Positions 16,151 to 24,229 of a stretch of DNA of 64,000 bases are shown here, in pieces. Numbering within the stretch: position 1 is the stretch's first letter; each line of letters starts with the position of its first letter. Source of the stretch: Micavibrio sp. UBA2137 (lineage in GTDB: Bacteria > Pseudomonadota > Alphaproteobacteria > Micavibrionales > Micavibrionaceae); the NCBI GenBank assembly GCA_002328415.1, contig DCXL01000004.1, positions 320,166 through 384,165 on the forward strand, in the 5' to 3' direction. The translations under genes and the position numbers were made by a program. The notes beneath the pieces are model-generated. The model saw only the letters and a list, made by a program, of their open reading frames with translations. It had not been told where the DNA came from and did no database searches.

Positions 16151-17035
16151 TTGAACTTATTAATTTTACTTATATCAGAGATCGCATTTTGTTGCGTGGC
16201 GATAATTAAAAAGCAATGGCGGAACGCAGGAATAAGTTCATATGCAATTTGGGCCGCTTTTATATATTTAGTGCCTATTCTTATTTTTACTGCAACCATA
16301 ATTTCTTTAATAGCAGAAATACAACTCTCTATAGCTTACTTTGGCTATCTATTTTCATGGGTTGTGGCATGCTTTACACATAACTTTATAAGGATATATT
16401 TATATCGATTTCAATCTTTATCTGAGTTTTTAGCCTTTGATTTCATATTTGCAACTCTAATACTTTATGTAATTGATATCTCACACTTCTCTTACAACTT
16501 TTCCCCCTACTCTCTGTTAGGTGTACTTGCGGTATTAACAGGTAGCGTGATTTTACACTCTCAAAAAAATACAAAGACTTTAAAAATCCCTATAAAAAAA
16601 ATTCCTTTTATGAATTTGGCAGGAATGTTTGTACTCATCTCGTTACTAACAGCCTTTAGCTTGACAATGTCCAAAGCAGCCGTTTCCTTACAAAACCCCT
16701 TTTTTCATGGTGCTATTGCAAATGCTTTACTATTCCTCTGTTACTTTCTAATTGGGCGCAAAAAGCTGAACATTGCTATATCATCTAAAAGTTTTAAGAA
16801 AAAAACCTTATACCTTTGTTGTTTTGCGATGTTAATTGGATCATTGGCAGAGGCTTGGGCCTTGAAAACGCTGCCCTTAACAATAATAGCTTTGACAGGG
16901 CTATTCATACCTTTAACTATTTATAGCTCTTACGATTTTTTTAATAGGGAAATCTTATCGAACAAGCAAAGCACTGTTGCAATAATTTTGATTTTCACTG
17001 GCTTTGCACTGTATATAACTAATACAAATTTCTGA
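16151..17035 (+). CDS. EamA/DMT-type membrane transporter
   Basis: A protein of 294 residues that is almost entirely hydrophobic, with about ten predicted membrane helices in two halves of five, as in drug/metabolite (EamA) exporters; the second half starts near residue 152. The start is a TTG with GAGGA about seven bases upstream. Base composition is clearly richer in A and T than the neighbours, with many ATA, TTA and AAA codons, which suggests transfer from elsewhere. It lies 75 bases before the SpeD-like operon on the same strand and could export that operon's product; this link is inference. Confidence 0.7.
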   Translation: MNLLILLISEIAFCCVAIIKKQWRNAGISSYAIWAAFIYLVPILIFTATIISLIAEIQLSIAYFGYLFSWVVACFTHNFIRIYLYRFQSLSEFLAFDFIFATLILYVIDISHFSYNFSPYSLLGVLAVLTGSVILHSQKNTKTLKIPIKKIPFMNLAGMFVLISLLTAFSLTMSKAAVSLQNPFFHGAIANALLFLCYFLIGRKKLNIAISSKSFKKKTLYLCCFAMLIGSLAEAWALKTLPLTIIALTGLFIPLTIYSSYDFFNREILSNKQSTVAIILIFTGFALYITNTNF

Positions 17036-17055
17036 ATAATTCTAAGAAAATTCTT

Positions 17056-17085
17056 TTGACATATATCCACTTGAATGTGTATCTT
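17056..17085 (+). promoter_or_regulatory. Candidate promoter of the SpeD-like operon
   Basis: TTGACA (17056-17061) is followed after 18 bases by TATCTT (17080-17085), about 25 bases before the ATG of the SpeD-like gene. The -35 box is perfect and the -10 box matches four of six. It lies downstream of the transporter gene, so the four-gene operon may be transcribed on its own. Confidence 0.5.
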
Positions 17086-17110
17086 TCCGCCACCTAAGAG
17101 GAAGAATAAA

Positions 17111-17458
17111 ATGCCCTATACTGATTTAGCACCACATATTTTACGACAGCGTTTGGTTGTCGAGGGTCATGTATCAGAAAATATTACTGCCGAGCAGATT
17201 AAAGAATATCTAACAAAGCTCTCTGAAGTAACGGAAATGGTCACACTCTGTCCTCCTGTTACCCACGCATCAGATAAATATGGCTGGGCTGGCTGGATAC
17301 ATTGGGAGACATCAGGCGCGCATTTTTATGCGTGGGATGCGCCAGATCTGTTTTTCAGCGTTGATATCTACACATGCAAGGCGTTTGACGTTGCCAGGGC
17401 AGTTTCATTCACCAAAGACTTTTTTGAAGCAATCACAATGACATATAAAGAATTTTAA
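17111..17458 (+). CDS. SpeD-like protein (AdoMet decarboxylase superfamily), short form
   Basis: A protein of 115 residues with the bacterial AdoMet-decarboxylase fold pattern. The segment ETSGAHFYAW aligns with the self-cleavage site ESH-x4-TW, and VDIYTC aligns with the conserved D-x-F-T-C. Ser68 would be the pyruvoyl precursor and Cys89 the conserved Cys, but the processing His (His68 in Thermotoga SpeD) aligns with Tyr73 and the residue before Ser68 is Thr rather than Glu. SpeD homologues are known to have taken on other decarboxylase activities, so the substrate is open. GAGGA precedes the ATG. Its TAA stop overlaps the ATG of the next gene (TAATG), indicating coupling. Confidence 0.7.
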   Translation: MPYTDLAPHILRQRLVVEGHVSENITAEQIKEYLTKLSEVTEMVTLCPPVTHASDKYGWAGWIHWETSGAHFYAWDAPDLFFSVDIYTCKAFDVARAVSFTKDFFEAITMTYKEF

Positions 17459-18225
17459 TGCGTCAATTACGAGATATTTTTGAAGATACTGTGCTTGCGT
17501 TTTTAACGGCCGCAACACATGAGGAGGCCTTTGAGAAACTGGATTCACTTTGCACCCAGCTTGGCCAAATAGATGTGAATGACATCTCACAGACCGTTTG
17601 GGCCTATCAGCCAGATTTATTGGCAAAAGTAGCAAGCGTTGATGCAAAAGAAGAAAAGCGCGCCGCAAAGGAAATGCTCAAAGCAAAACAAGACGGCACA
17701 GATAATTACTCTTGGGCACTCCCTGATTATTATGAGCAGGAATATGCTTTTATTCTGGCAAATGTTCCTCCCTCCTCACTTGACTCAATTTCATATGTGG
17801 GACATGGGGCAATATCGGCACTCGGCAGTATGCTAAATGAAAACCCTTTGGTCGAACGCATAAACTTCTACGATACTGATATTGAAATGACACAGCTTGG
17901 TTGGAAAATGGCGGAGCGCTTTTATGCCATCCAATCAGAGCTTTCATACAGCACAGAAGATTTTCTTGCACGCAAGAGTGAAGAGCCAGAAGATGGCCTT
18001 ACAGTTGTAACAAACGCGCCCTTATCTGCCTTCCGTGATGAGAAGGCGCTTTTGACTAGCAAATACGTCTTTCTACGTGCGACAACTGATAAGGGTGCAC
18101 TCTTATACCCTTCAATAGACCTAAACGAAGATTTGCATCCTGACTATGAAGTCATCGCATCACATGATGACGAATTATATGGTATACATTCCTTCCACAT
18201 ACTAAGAAGACGACCAGAATGTTAA
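17458..18225 (+). CDS. Rossmann-fold SAM-binding-like protein, possibly nicotianamine-synthase-like
   Basis: A protein of 255 residues. A helical N-terminal region of about 105 residues is followed by a putative SAM-binding fold: ISYVGHGAIS (motif I, residues 111-120), then an acidic strand INFYDTDIE (135-143), then LTVVTNAPLSAF as a possible motif IV. The VGxGxxxLxSM pattern and the preceding helical domain recall nicotianamine synthases, which move aminobutyryl groups from SAM; a plain methyltransferase or aminopropyltransferase is also possible. No known family is certain. It is translationally coupled to genes on both sides (one-base and seven-base overlaps), so it acts in the same pathway. 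Confidence 0.55.
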   Translation: MRQLRDIFEDTVLAFLTAATHEEAFEKLDSLCTQLGQIDVNDISQTVWAYQPDLLAKVASVDAKEEKRAAKEMLKAKQDGTDNYSWALPDYYEQEYAFILANVPPSSLDSISYVGHGAISALGSMLNENPLVERINFYDTDIEMTQLGWKMAERFYAIQSELSYSTEDFLARKSEEPEDGLTVVTNAPLSAFRDEKALLTSKYVFLRATTDKGALLYPSIDLNEDLHPDYEVIASHDDELYGIHSFHILRRRPEC

Positions 18226-19736
18226 AAAGAACAACATATAGAAGCGCACGCCTTTCAAAACGTCATAGCCAACCTATGACTGATTTGACGCGTAAATCAG
18301 ATGAAACCTTTACCTTTATTGGCGAGGGATTTGTCGATGCAAACGCTATCCCCTTCTATGATGCGCAAGCCTTGAGAGATATCCCTGCTTTCGCACGGCA
18401 TTATATTCAGCAGGAAAATCCGCTTTACAACTATTACACTAAGATTGATGGCGATAGCTTTTTCAAGGAAACCTTGCGCCTCAACGCCATTCAACACAAT
18501 CTTCCCCATACAGAAAATGATAATATTCTTGTTACTGCAGGCGCCTCCAATGCGTTTTCGAGCCTTTGTTATGCCTTATGTGATGAGGGGGATGTTATAT
18601 TGGCACTTAGCCCCTCTTACATCCTTTTTGCAAATGCACCTGAAGCTTATGGTGCTGAATTACAGCTTGTTGAATCACAAAAAAGTGCGCGCAAATTTAC
18701 GGTTTCTTCTGAAAAGCTTGAGCAACAAATTAATGCCAACCTCGAAGCAGGTAAAACTGTTAAGGCCGTACTCATAATCAACCCGACAAATATTGACGGC
18801 CAATATTGGACCGAGGGTGAAATTGATGAGATTGCAATTGTCGTTGAAAGATATGGTTTAAGTGTTATTGAGGATCGCGTTTATGACCAGCTTCAATTTG
18901 ATTTAAGTACCGGAAAACCCACCTTCTTTGCAAATAATAAACGCATTCAAAATAACGTGATAACAATTGATTCTGTTAGTAAAAGATACGGTGCAACACA
19001 ATGGCGTATTGGCTGGGTTTATGGTCCAAAGAATATCATCGCAGCAGCTCAAAAATACGTGATGCAATCGGTCTGGTCACCTTCAAATGCCTATCAAAAG
19101 GCGGCAGCCATAATGATGGCAGCTCAATTACCTGAGAAGATAATAAACGAGCATTGCCATGATGTGGCTCTATCAGCGCAACTGGTTTCTGCGCAAGGCC
19201 ATAGCCACGAAATGCACGCCTACTTTACTGAGCTTAACAAAAGCTATAAACGACGCCGCGATTTATGTCTTTTGATTGTCAATGGTCGTCAAAAATACGA
19301 GCAAATGACCTTATCAAATAAAAATCTGACCTCTGCACAAAGCCTGCTTAATAATTATAAAGATGACCTCGCACGCTTTTCAATCAGTACGTACGGCTTA
19401 CAGAATTTTGAAACACCTATATTGCCAAATGCAGCGATGTTTCTTTTGCTAGCTCTTAAAAAATGTACTGTCTGCAAATGTAAACTTGATGAAAAAAGTG
19501 CCGATCTCATTCTTGCACGCCTTATGTACAAGGATGCAAATGTTGTCATGCTTCCCCACACGGAATTAACACTTCCAGAGGGCGGACAACATTATTTCAG
19601 AATGGAATACGGCGTTCCACTTGAACAACTCCTTCAAGGACTTTCAAATCTACAGAAATTTATGCAAGAATGGTGTGCGTTGCCTCGTGATCATCAGGCA
19701 AAGCGCATTGACAAACTTCTTGCTGAAATGAAATAA
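18219..19736 (+). CDS. PLP-dependent aminotransferase, class I/II
   Basis: A protein of 505 residues, about 100 longer than typical fold-type I aminotransferases. PLP-site motifs are visible: TAGASNAF (107-114), NPTN (188-191), EDRVYD (218-223), the Schiff-base Lys255 in SVSKRYG and the following WRIGW. A substrate carboxylate Arg is likely in YFRMEYG near the C-terminus. An insertion in the C-terminal domain contains a Cys cluster (CTVCKC). The start overlaps the upstream gene by seven bases; an internal ATG at 18276 is possible. With the SpeD-like and SAM-fold genes it suggests synthesis of an amino-acid-derived small molecule. Confidence 0.75.
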   Translation: MLKRTTYRSARLSKRHSQPMTDLTRKSDETFTFIGEGFVDANAIPFYDAQALRDIPAFARHYIQQENPLYNYYTKIDGDSFFKETLRLNAIQHNLPHTENDNILVTAGASNAFSSLCYALCDEGDVILALSPSYILFANAPEAYGAELQLVESQKSARKFTVSSEKLEQQINANLEAGKTVKAVLIINPTNIDGQYWTEGEIDEIAIVVERYGLSVIEDRVYDQLQFDLSTGKPTFFANNKRIQNNVITIDSVSKRYGATQWRIGWVYGPKNIIAAAQKYVMQSVWSPSNAYQKAAAIMMAAQLPEKIINEHCHDVALSAQLVSAQGHSHEMHAYFTELNKSYKRRRDLCLLIVNGRQKYEQMTLSNKNLTSAQSLLNNYKDDLARFSISTYGLQNFETPILPNAAMFLLLALKKCTVCKCKLDEKSADLILARLMYKDANVVMLPHTELTLPEGGQHYFRMEYGVPLEQLLQGLSNLQKFMQEWCALPRDHQAKRIDKLLAEMK

Positions 19737-19742
19737 ACCCTC

Positions 19743-20507
19743 GTGTCACTTAAAATTCTACAGGAAACGTTAGGCCGTCTTTTTGATAAGAAAAACGGCT
19801 GCCCTTGGCATGCCGAACAATCGCATGAGAGCCTCTCCCCTTACCTGATTGAAGAAGCTTATGAATTAAAGGGTGCCCTTGCTGGTACTGATAACGGCGC
19901 ACTCAAGGACGAACTGGGTGATGTATTGCTACAGGTATTGCTTCATGCACAAATTGCTGAGAACCAAGGTCATTTTACGTTTGATGACGTGTGCAAAGGG
20001 CTCTCAGACAAAATTCGTCAACGCCAACCCTATATGTTTACAGGCGAAGACACATCCAACTTAACATCTGATGATGTTTTTAGGCTTTGGTTAGAAAACA
20101 AAGAGAAAAGCAAAAAGAAAGCTTCACAAGATCTCGAGACTCCAAAGCTCCCTGCTCTTATAGCCGCGCAGAAGATACAAGGTAAGGCAGCCTCTTACAA
20201 TTTTGAATGGCGAAACCTCACAAATGTTTTAGCCAAGATTGAAGAGGAACTTTCCGAACTAAAAGAGGCTCTACAGAAAAAGGATAAAGCTCATATCAAA
20301 GAAGAACTAGGCGATTTGCTATTCGTACTGGCCAATCTTGGGCGTTACATTGATATTGATGCCGAAGATACTCTTCAAAAAGCCAATGCCAAGTTTGTAA
20401 AACGCTTTAACGGCATGCTCGCAGATTCAGAGAGCCAGGGCGATGAATTCAAGAAACTAGATAGCGAGGCCATGATGTCACTCTGGCGCGCACAGAAAAG
20501 AAAATGA
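19743..20507 (+). CDS. mazG: Nucleoside triphosphate pyrophosphohydrolase
   Basis: A protein of 254 residues with two MazG repeats. The first has GCPWHAEQSHESL, EEAYE and ELGDVLLQVLLH, with the acidic Mg-binding residues of all-alpha NTP pyrophosphatases; the second has EEELSELKEAL and EELGDLLFVLANL. It hydrolyses NTPs to NMP and PPi as house-cleaning. The start is a GTG six bases after the aminotransferase stop. It is convergent with hflX. mazG next to hflX-hfq is normal in alphaproteobacteria, so the upstream operon has been inserted at this conserved junction. Confidence 0.93.
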   Translation: MSLKILQETLGRLFDKKNGCPWHAEQSHESLSPYLIEEAYELKGALAGTDNGALKDELGDVLLQVLLHAQIAENQGHFTFDDVCKGLSDKIRQRQPYMFTGEDTSNLTSDDVFRLWLENKEKSKKKASQDLETPKLPALIAAQKIQGKAASYNFEWRNLTNVLAKIEEELSELKEALQKKDKAHIKEELGDLLFVLANLGRYIDIDAEDTLQKANAKFVKRFNGMLADSESQGDEFKKLDSEAMMSLWRAQKRK

Positions 20508-20521
20508 GACAGTAAGCAAGC

Positions 20522-21826
20522 TTAAGCGGTAACCTTATAATCAAAAAGTGACTTAAATTTTTCGCTTTTTTCAGGGGCCAGATCCACAGTTATATCCATA
20601 GCTTGCGTTTTATTGTTTTCATTCTGCGCAACAACACTTCCATGCCTATGTAACCAAGCCAGAGCCTTGCCATCTTTAAATGGAATTGAGACATGAACAC
20701 GCTCGAAAGCCTTATTGACCTGCTCCTCGATACGCTCAAGGAGCACATCTAAATTCCATCCAGTCAACGCAGACAAGGAAACCACATTACCCTTTAAATC
20801 CGGATAGGGTCTCCCCTCCTCTATCAAGACATCAACTTTATTCAATACCTCAATAATGCGCGGGTCACTTTTGTATGAAATACCCAAATCTTCAAGGATA
20901 GAAATAACATTTTGTTTCTGGTCTTCACTATCACTTGCGACAAAATCGCGTATATGAACAATCACATCAGCATAGCTGACCTGTTCCAATGTTGCCTTGA
21001 AGGCTTCGATAAGTTGTGTTGGAAGGTCCTTAATAAACCCCACTGTATCAGATAAAATAACCTCGCGCCCTTTGGGCAAAGTTAGAAGGCGCAATGTAGG
21101 ATCCAGTGTGGCAAAGGGCAAATCCTCAGCAAATACATTTGCGTCCGTTAACGCGTTAAACAGAGTCGACTTTCCTGCGTTGGTGTAGCCAACAAGCGCG
21201 ACAGTCGGAAATGGAATTTTATCGCGACTTTTACGTTGCAACTCTCGGTTTTGCCTTACCTTTTCAAGTTGTTTCTTAAGATGCGTAATCTTTTCATCAA
21301 TCAGACGGCGGTCAATTTCGATCTGTCTCTCCCCAGGACCACCCATAAAACCAGCACCACCGCGCTGACGCTCTAGGTGAGTCCAGGATCTTACAAGACG
21401 TGAGCGTTGGTAGTTAAGCGCAGCCAGTTCGACCTGAATAACACCTTCCTTCGTCTGGGCACGCTCACCAAAGATTTCAAGAATAAGACCAGTTCTATCT
21501 ATAACCTTAACATTCCATGCACGCTCTAGGTTACGCTGCTGAATTGGGCTTAACTGAATATTAACAACAACGAGTTCAACTTCATATTCTTCACAGATAT
21601 CCACAAAGTTATCCACATTACCTTTGCCCAAGTACGTAGACGAGCGAATGGACGCAAGTTGTATAACATGGACATCCGCTATTTCAAGATAGATTGCCTC
21701 AGCAAGCCCTGTAAGCTCCTCAAGTTCACCTTCAAGGCTTTGATGCGACAGATGCTCTTTCTTATCATGGATATGAATAAGAAGGGCACACGTTTTATTT
21801 GCCTTTTTGTTTAAATCAAAGGACAT
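20522..21826 (-). CDS. hflX: Ribosome-associated GTPase HflX
   Basis: A protein of 434 residues with the HflX N-terminal domain (YLGKGNVDNF), the Gly-rich linker GGAGFMGGPGE and a G domain. The G motifs read GYTNAGKST (G1), DPTLR (G2 region), DTVGF (G3) and NKVD (G4). HflX splits stalled 70S ribosomes, mainly under heat stress. It is the last gene of the ntrY-ntrX-trkA-HAD-hfq-hflX run, 41 bases after hfq. Confidence 0.96.
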   Translation of the reverse strand: MSFDLNKKANKTCALLIHIHDKKEHLSHQSLEGELEELTGLAEAIYLEIADVHVIQLASIRSSTYLGKGNVDNFVDICEEYEVELVVVNIQLSPIQQRNLERAWNVKVIDRTGLILEIFGERAQTKEGVIQVELAALNYQRSRLVRSWTHLERQRGGAGFMGGPGERQIEIDRRLIDEKITHLKKQLEKVRQNRELQRKSRDKIPFPTVALVGYTNAGKSTLFNALTDANVFAEDLPFATLDPTLRLLTLPKGREVILSDTVGFIKDLPTQLIEAFKATLEQVSYADVIVHIRDFVASDSEDQKQNVISILEDLGISYKSDPRIIEVLNKVDVLIEEGRPYPDLKGNVVSLSALTGWNLDVLLERIEEQVNKAFERVHVSIPFKDGKALAWLHRHGSVVAQNENNKTQAMDITVDLAPEKSEKFKSLFDYKVTA

Positions 21827-21867
21827 AAAATCTCGAACTTAAAGAAAGAATGTAAGCCAAAGAAGAA

Positions 21868-22137
21868 TTAATCTTTATCGCTTTCGGACGCCTCACCATC
21901 ATCCTCGCCATCACCATCATAAAGTGGCAAATGACCAGAAGGCATAATGGTTGAAATTGCGTGCTTGTAAACAAGCTGGATATGGGAGTCGCGCTTTAGC
22001 AACAAAGAAAAATTATCAAACCACGTGACAATTCCTTGAAGCTTAACTCCGTTGACTAGAAAAACTGTGACTGATGACTTTTCCTTGCGTATTGCATTAA
22101 GAAAGACATCCTGAACGTTTTGTGATCTCTCGCTCAT
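21868..22137 (-). CDS. hfq: RNA chaperone Hfq
   Basis: A protein of 89 residues. The Sm1 motif ([22 protein letters not shown]) and the Sm2 motif with YKHAIST are intact, as is the N-terminal [12 protein letters not shown] short acidic tail ([16 protein letters not shown]) ends the protein. It forms a hexameric ring that pairs small RNAs with messages. A GGGG-type ribosome site lies a few bases before the ATG. Confidence 0.97.
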   Translation of the reverse strand: MSERSQNVQDVFLNAIRKEKSSVTVFLVNGVKLQGIVTWFDNFSLLLKRDSHIQLVYKHAISTIMPSGHLPLYDGDGEDDGEASESDKD

Positions 22138-22200
22138 CTTTGTACCCCTTTTTTATTCTCTTTATATTTACGGGTTTATTTAATTCTTATTAGACCATAA

Positions 22201-22848
22201 TCAAGCGACATGCAAATACGAATATTCATCTGCCAGCATTCGCAAATCCTTATATACAGCCGCCTCTCCCTTATTTAAAGGCTCACCTATCACATAACAT
22301 GGAATGCCTAAATTTTGCGCACATTGCACATCCGTTATAGCATCTCCAATAAAAAGCGCATTCTCTAGAAGCTCCTTGTCAAGATTATGCATTTCAAGCA
22401 AGGCATGCGCATGTGTAACATGGGGCTTGTCGGCCTCTGACACCCCTGCCCCAAGCGCGCCTGCAAAGTATGACCGCCAGTTAAGTGCATCTATTTCCTT
22501 TTGAATATAATCATTATTCTTATTCGAAATAACGACACACGGAATATGATTAGACTTAAGCGATTCAAGAAAAGCCTCCGCATAAGGCATTGGTGTTAAG
22601 TTTTGCATATGATGATCCGCAATAAATTTATAAAAGATCTCTTCAGCCTGCCGCCAATCATCTCCGTAAAATTCTGGGAAAATATCCCGCGCCGAGGCAA
22701 AAACATCCAAGGACAAATAGGTTTTCTTGTCCCACATAGGGTAATTTAGCGTTTCGCGGGTGTGATTATGCGCCTTGAATAACAAGTCGAGCGACGAAAC
22801 CAGTGTACCGTCCCAATCAAAGATAAAAAGTGAAGGTTTTTGTGACAT
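22201..22848 (-). CDS. HAD-superfamily phosphatase (phosphoglycolate phosphatase-like)
   Basis: A protein of 215 residues. Motif I is FDWDGTLV with the nucleophile Asp, motif II is VISNKN, the Lys of motif III is in ASEADKPH, and motif IV is IGDAITD. The helical cap between motifs I and II is that of Gph/PGP-like enzymes. The substrate is unknown. It sits two bases after trkA and 63 bases before hfq, a place where many alphaproteobacteria have no gene or a D-amino-acid aminotransferase. Confidence 0.88.
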   Translation of the reverse strand: MSQKPSLFIFDWDGTLVSSLDLLFKAHNHTRETLNYPMWDKKTYLSLDVFASARDIFPEFYGDDWRQAEEIFYKFIADHHMQNLTPMPYAEAFLESLKSNHIPCVVISNKNNDYIQKEIDALNWRSYFAGALGAGVSEADKPHVTHAHALLEMHNLDKELLENALFIGDAITDVQCAQNLGIPCYVIGEPLNKGEAAVYKDLRMLADEYSYLHVA

Positions 22849-22850
22849 GA

Positions 22851-24227
22851 TTAAAATAAATCTACATCCACACAGAATAATTTTTCGACCTCTGCCGCAT
22901 GCCCAGCAAGTGCAAAGATGATCACATAGTCATTAGGGCGTACAATATCGTCACCCCTGGGAAAGATTATTTCATCGCCACGTATAATCGCAGACACATG
23001 TATACCCTTTGAAATTTTTATTTCTGAAATCGGCGTATTTACAATGCGACAGTTTTCTGTGGCCTGAGCCTCAATAAATTCTGCAAATCCATTTCTGAGG
23101 TTGTAAGCCTCTTTAATGCGTCCACGACGCACATGGCGCATAATTTTTGAAACGGTTACATCTTGTGGTGAGATAATCGCATCAATATTAATGGAAAGTA
23201 ACAAATTACTGTAATTAGAGCGCGTCACGAGCGCCATTGCACGTTTACATCCAAACTGTTTTGCTTCTAGCGAGGAAAGCGCGTTTGTTTCATCATCATT
23301 ACTCACAGCAATAAATGTATCTGCATTTGCAATGCCAGCCTCTTTAAGCGTTTCAGGCGCTAGCCCGTCACCATTAAGAACCAACATATCACCTAAGTTA
23401 TTGCTTAAAAATTCTGCTCGCTCACTATTGCGTTCTATAATGGTAACAGAGCTCGAGCGCCCGTCCTCTTCAAGCAAACGACAAAGCTCATAACCAACAT
23501 TGCCACCACCAACAATAACCGTTTTAGGGTTGTTGGTCGTTTCATATCCAAAATGTGTCATCGCACGCTGAACATTTTTGGCCTCGGCAACAAAATAAAC
23601 TTCATCGTTAACCTGAAGTTGAGCACTTCCTGTGGGAATGAATGACTTACCATTACGCATAATTGAGATGATACGTGCATGCACATCCGGAAAGAGTGTA
23701 CGTAATTGCGCAAGCGGCGTATTAAGGATTGGGCATTTTTCATCGCAAAAAACACCAATGAGGTACAGCTTCTTCTTATGCATCGGAATAACCTCAGATG
23801 CGCCTGTCACCAGAATTTTCTGATAAATGGACTTGGCTACTTCCGCCTCTGGTGAAATAACAAGATCAATTGGCAAATGATCACGGCTAAAAAGGTTAAT
23901 CCAAGCCTGATTAAGGTAAGACTGGTTACGAATACGTGCTACTTTTTTAGGCACATTAAAAAGTGAGTGCGCGATTTGGCAAGCAACCATATTTGTTTCA
24001 TCCGAATAAGTTACCGCAATTAGCATGTCGGCACCATTTAAGCCCGCTTTAGACAAAACATCTGGACTAGAGGCATGCCCCACAACACCATTAATATCCA
24101 AATCATAAGTCAGACGTTCAATAGATTCAGCATCATTATCAATAACGGTAATGTCATTAGACTCGCGGGAGAGGTATTCCGCGATATTTGAGCCAACCTT
24201 ACCAGCTCCTAAAATAACAACGCGCAT
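22851..24227 (-). CDS. trkA: Trk potassium uptake regulatory protein TrkA
   Basis: A protein of 458 residues made of two RCK units: an N-terminal NAD-binding domain (GAGKVGSNIAEYL, with VIDND), its RCK_C domain, then a second Rossmann domain (VGGGNVGYELCRLL) and second RCK_C. It gates Trk/Ktr potassium channels from the cytoplasmic side. It is two bases after ntrX in the same operon, a link between NtrYX and potassium seen across the class. Confidence 0.95.
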   Translation of the reverse strand: MRVVILGAGKVGSNIAEYLSRESNDITVIDNDAESIERLTYDLDINGVVGHASSPDVLSKAGLNGADMLIAVTYSDETNMVACQIAHSLFNVPKKVARIRNQSYLNQAWINLFSRDHLPIDLVISPEAEVAKSIYQKILVTGASEVIPMHKKKLYLIGVFCDEKCPILNTPLAQLRTLFPDVHARIISIMRNGKSFIPTGSAQLQVNDEVYFVAEAKNVQRAMTHFGYETTNNPKTVIVGGGNVGYELCRLLEEDGRSSSVTIIERNSERAEFLSNNLGDMLVLNGDGLAPETLKEAGIANADTFIAVSNDDETNALSSLEAKQFGCKRAMALVTRSNYSNLLLSINIDAIISPQDVTVSKIMRHVRRGRIKEAYNLRNGFAEFIEAQATENCRIVNTPISEIKISKGIHVSAIIRGDEIIFPRGDDIVRPNDYVIIFALAGHAAEVEKLFCVDVDLF

Positions 24228-24229
24228 GT

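Noticed and set aside
17036..17110. SAM riboswitch before the SpeD-like gene
   Set aside because: The leader is only about 25 bases after the predicted -10 box, too short for any SAM riboswitch, and no conserved fold is visible.
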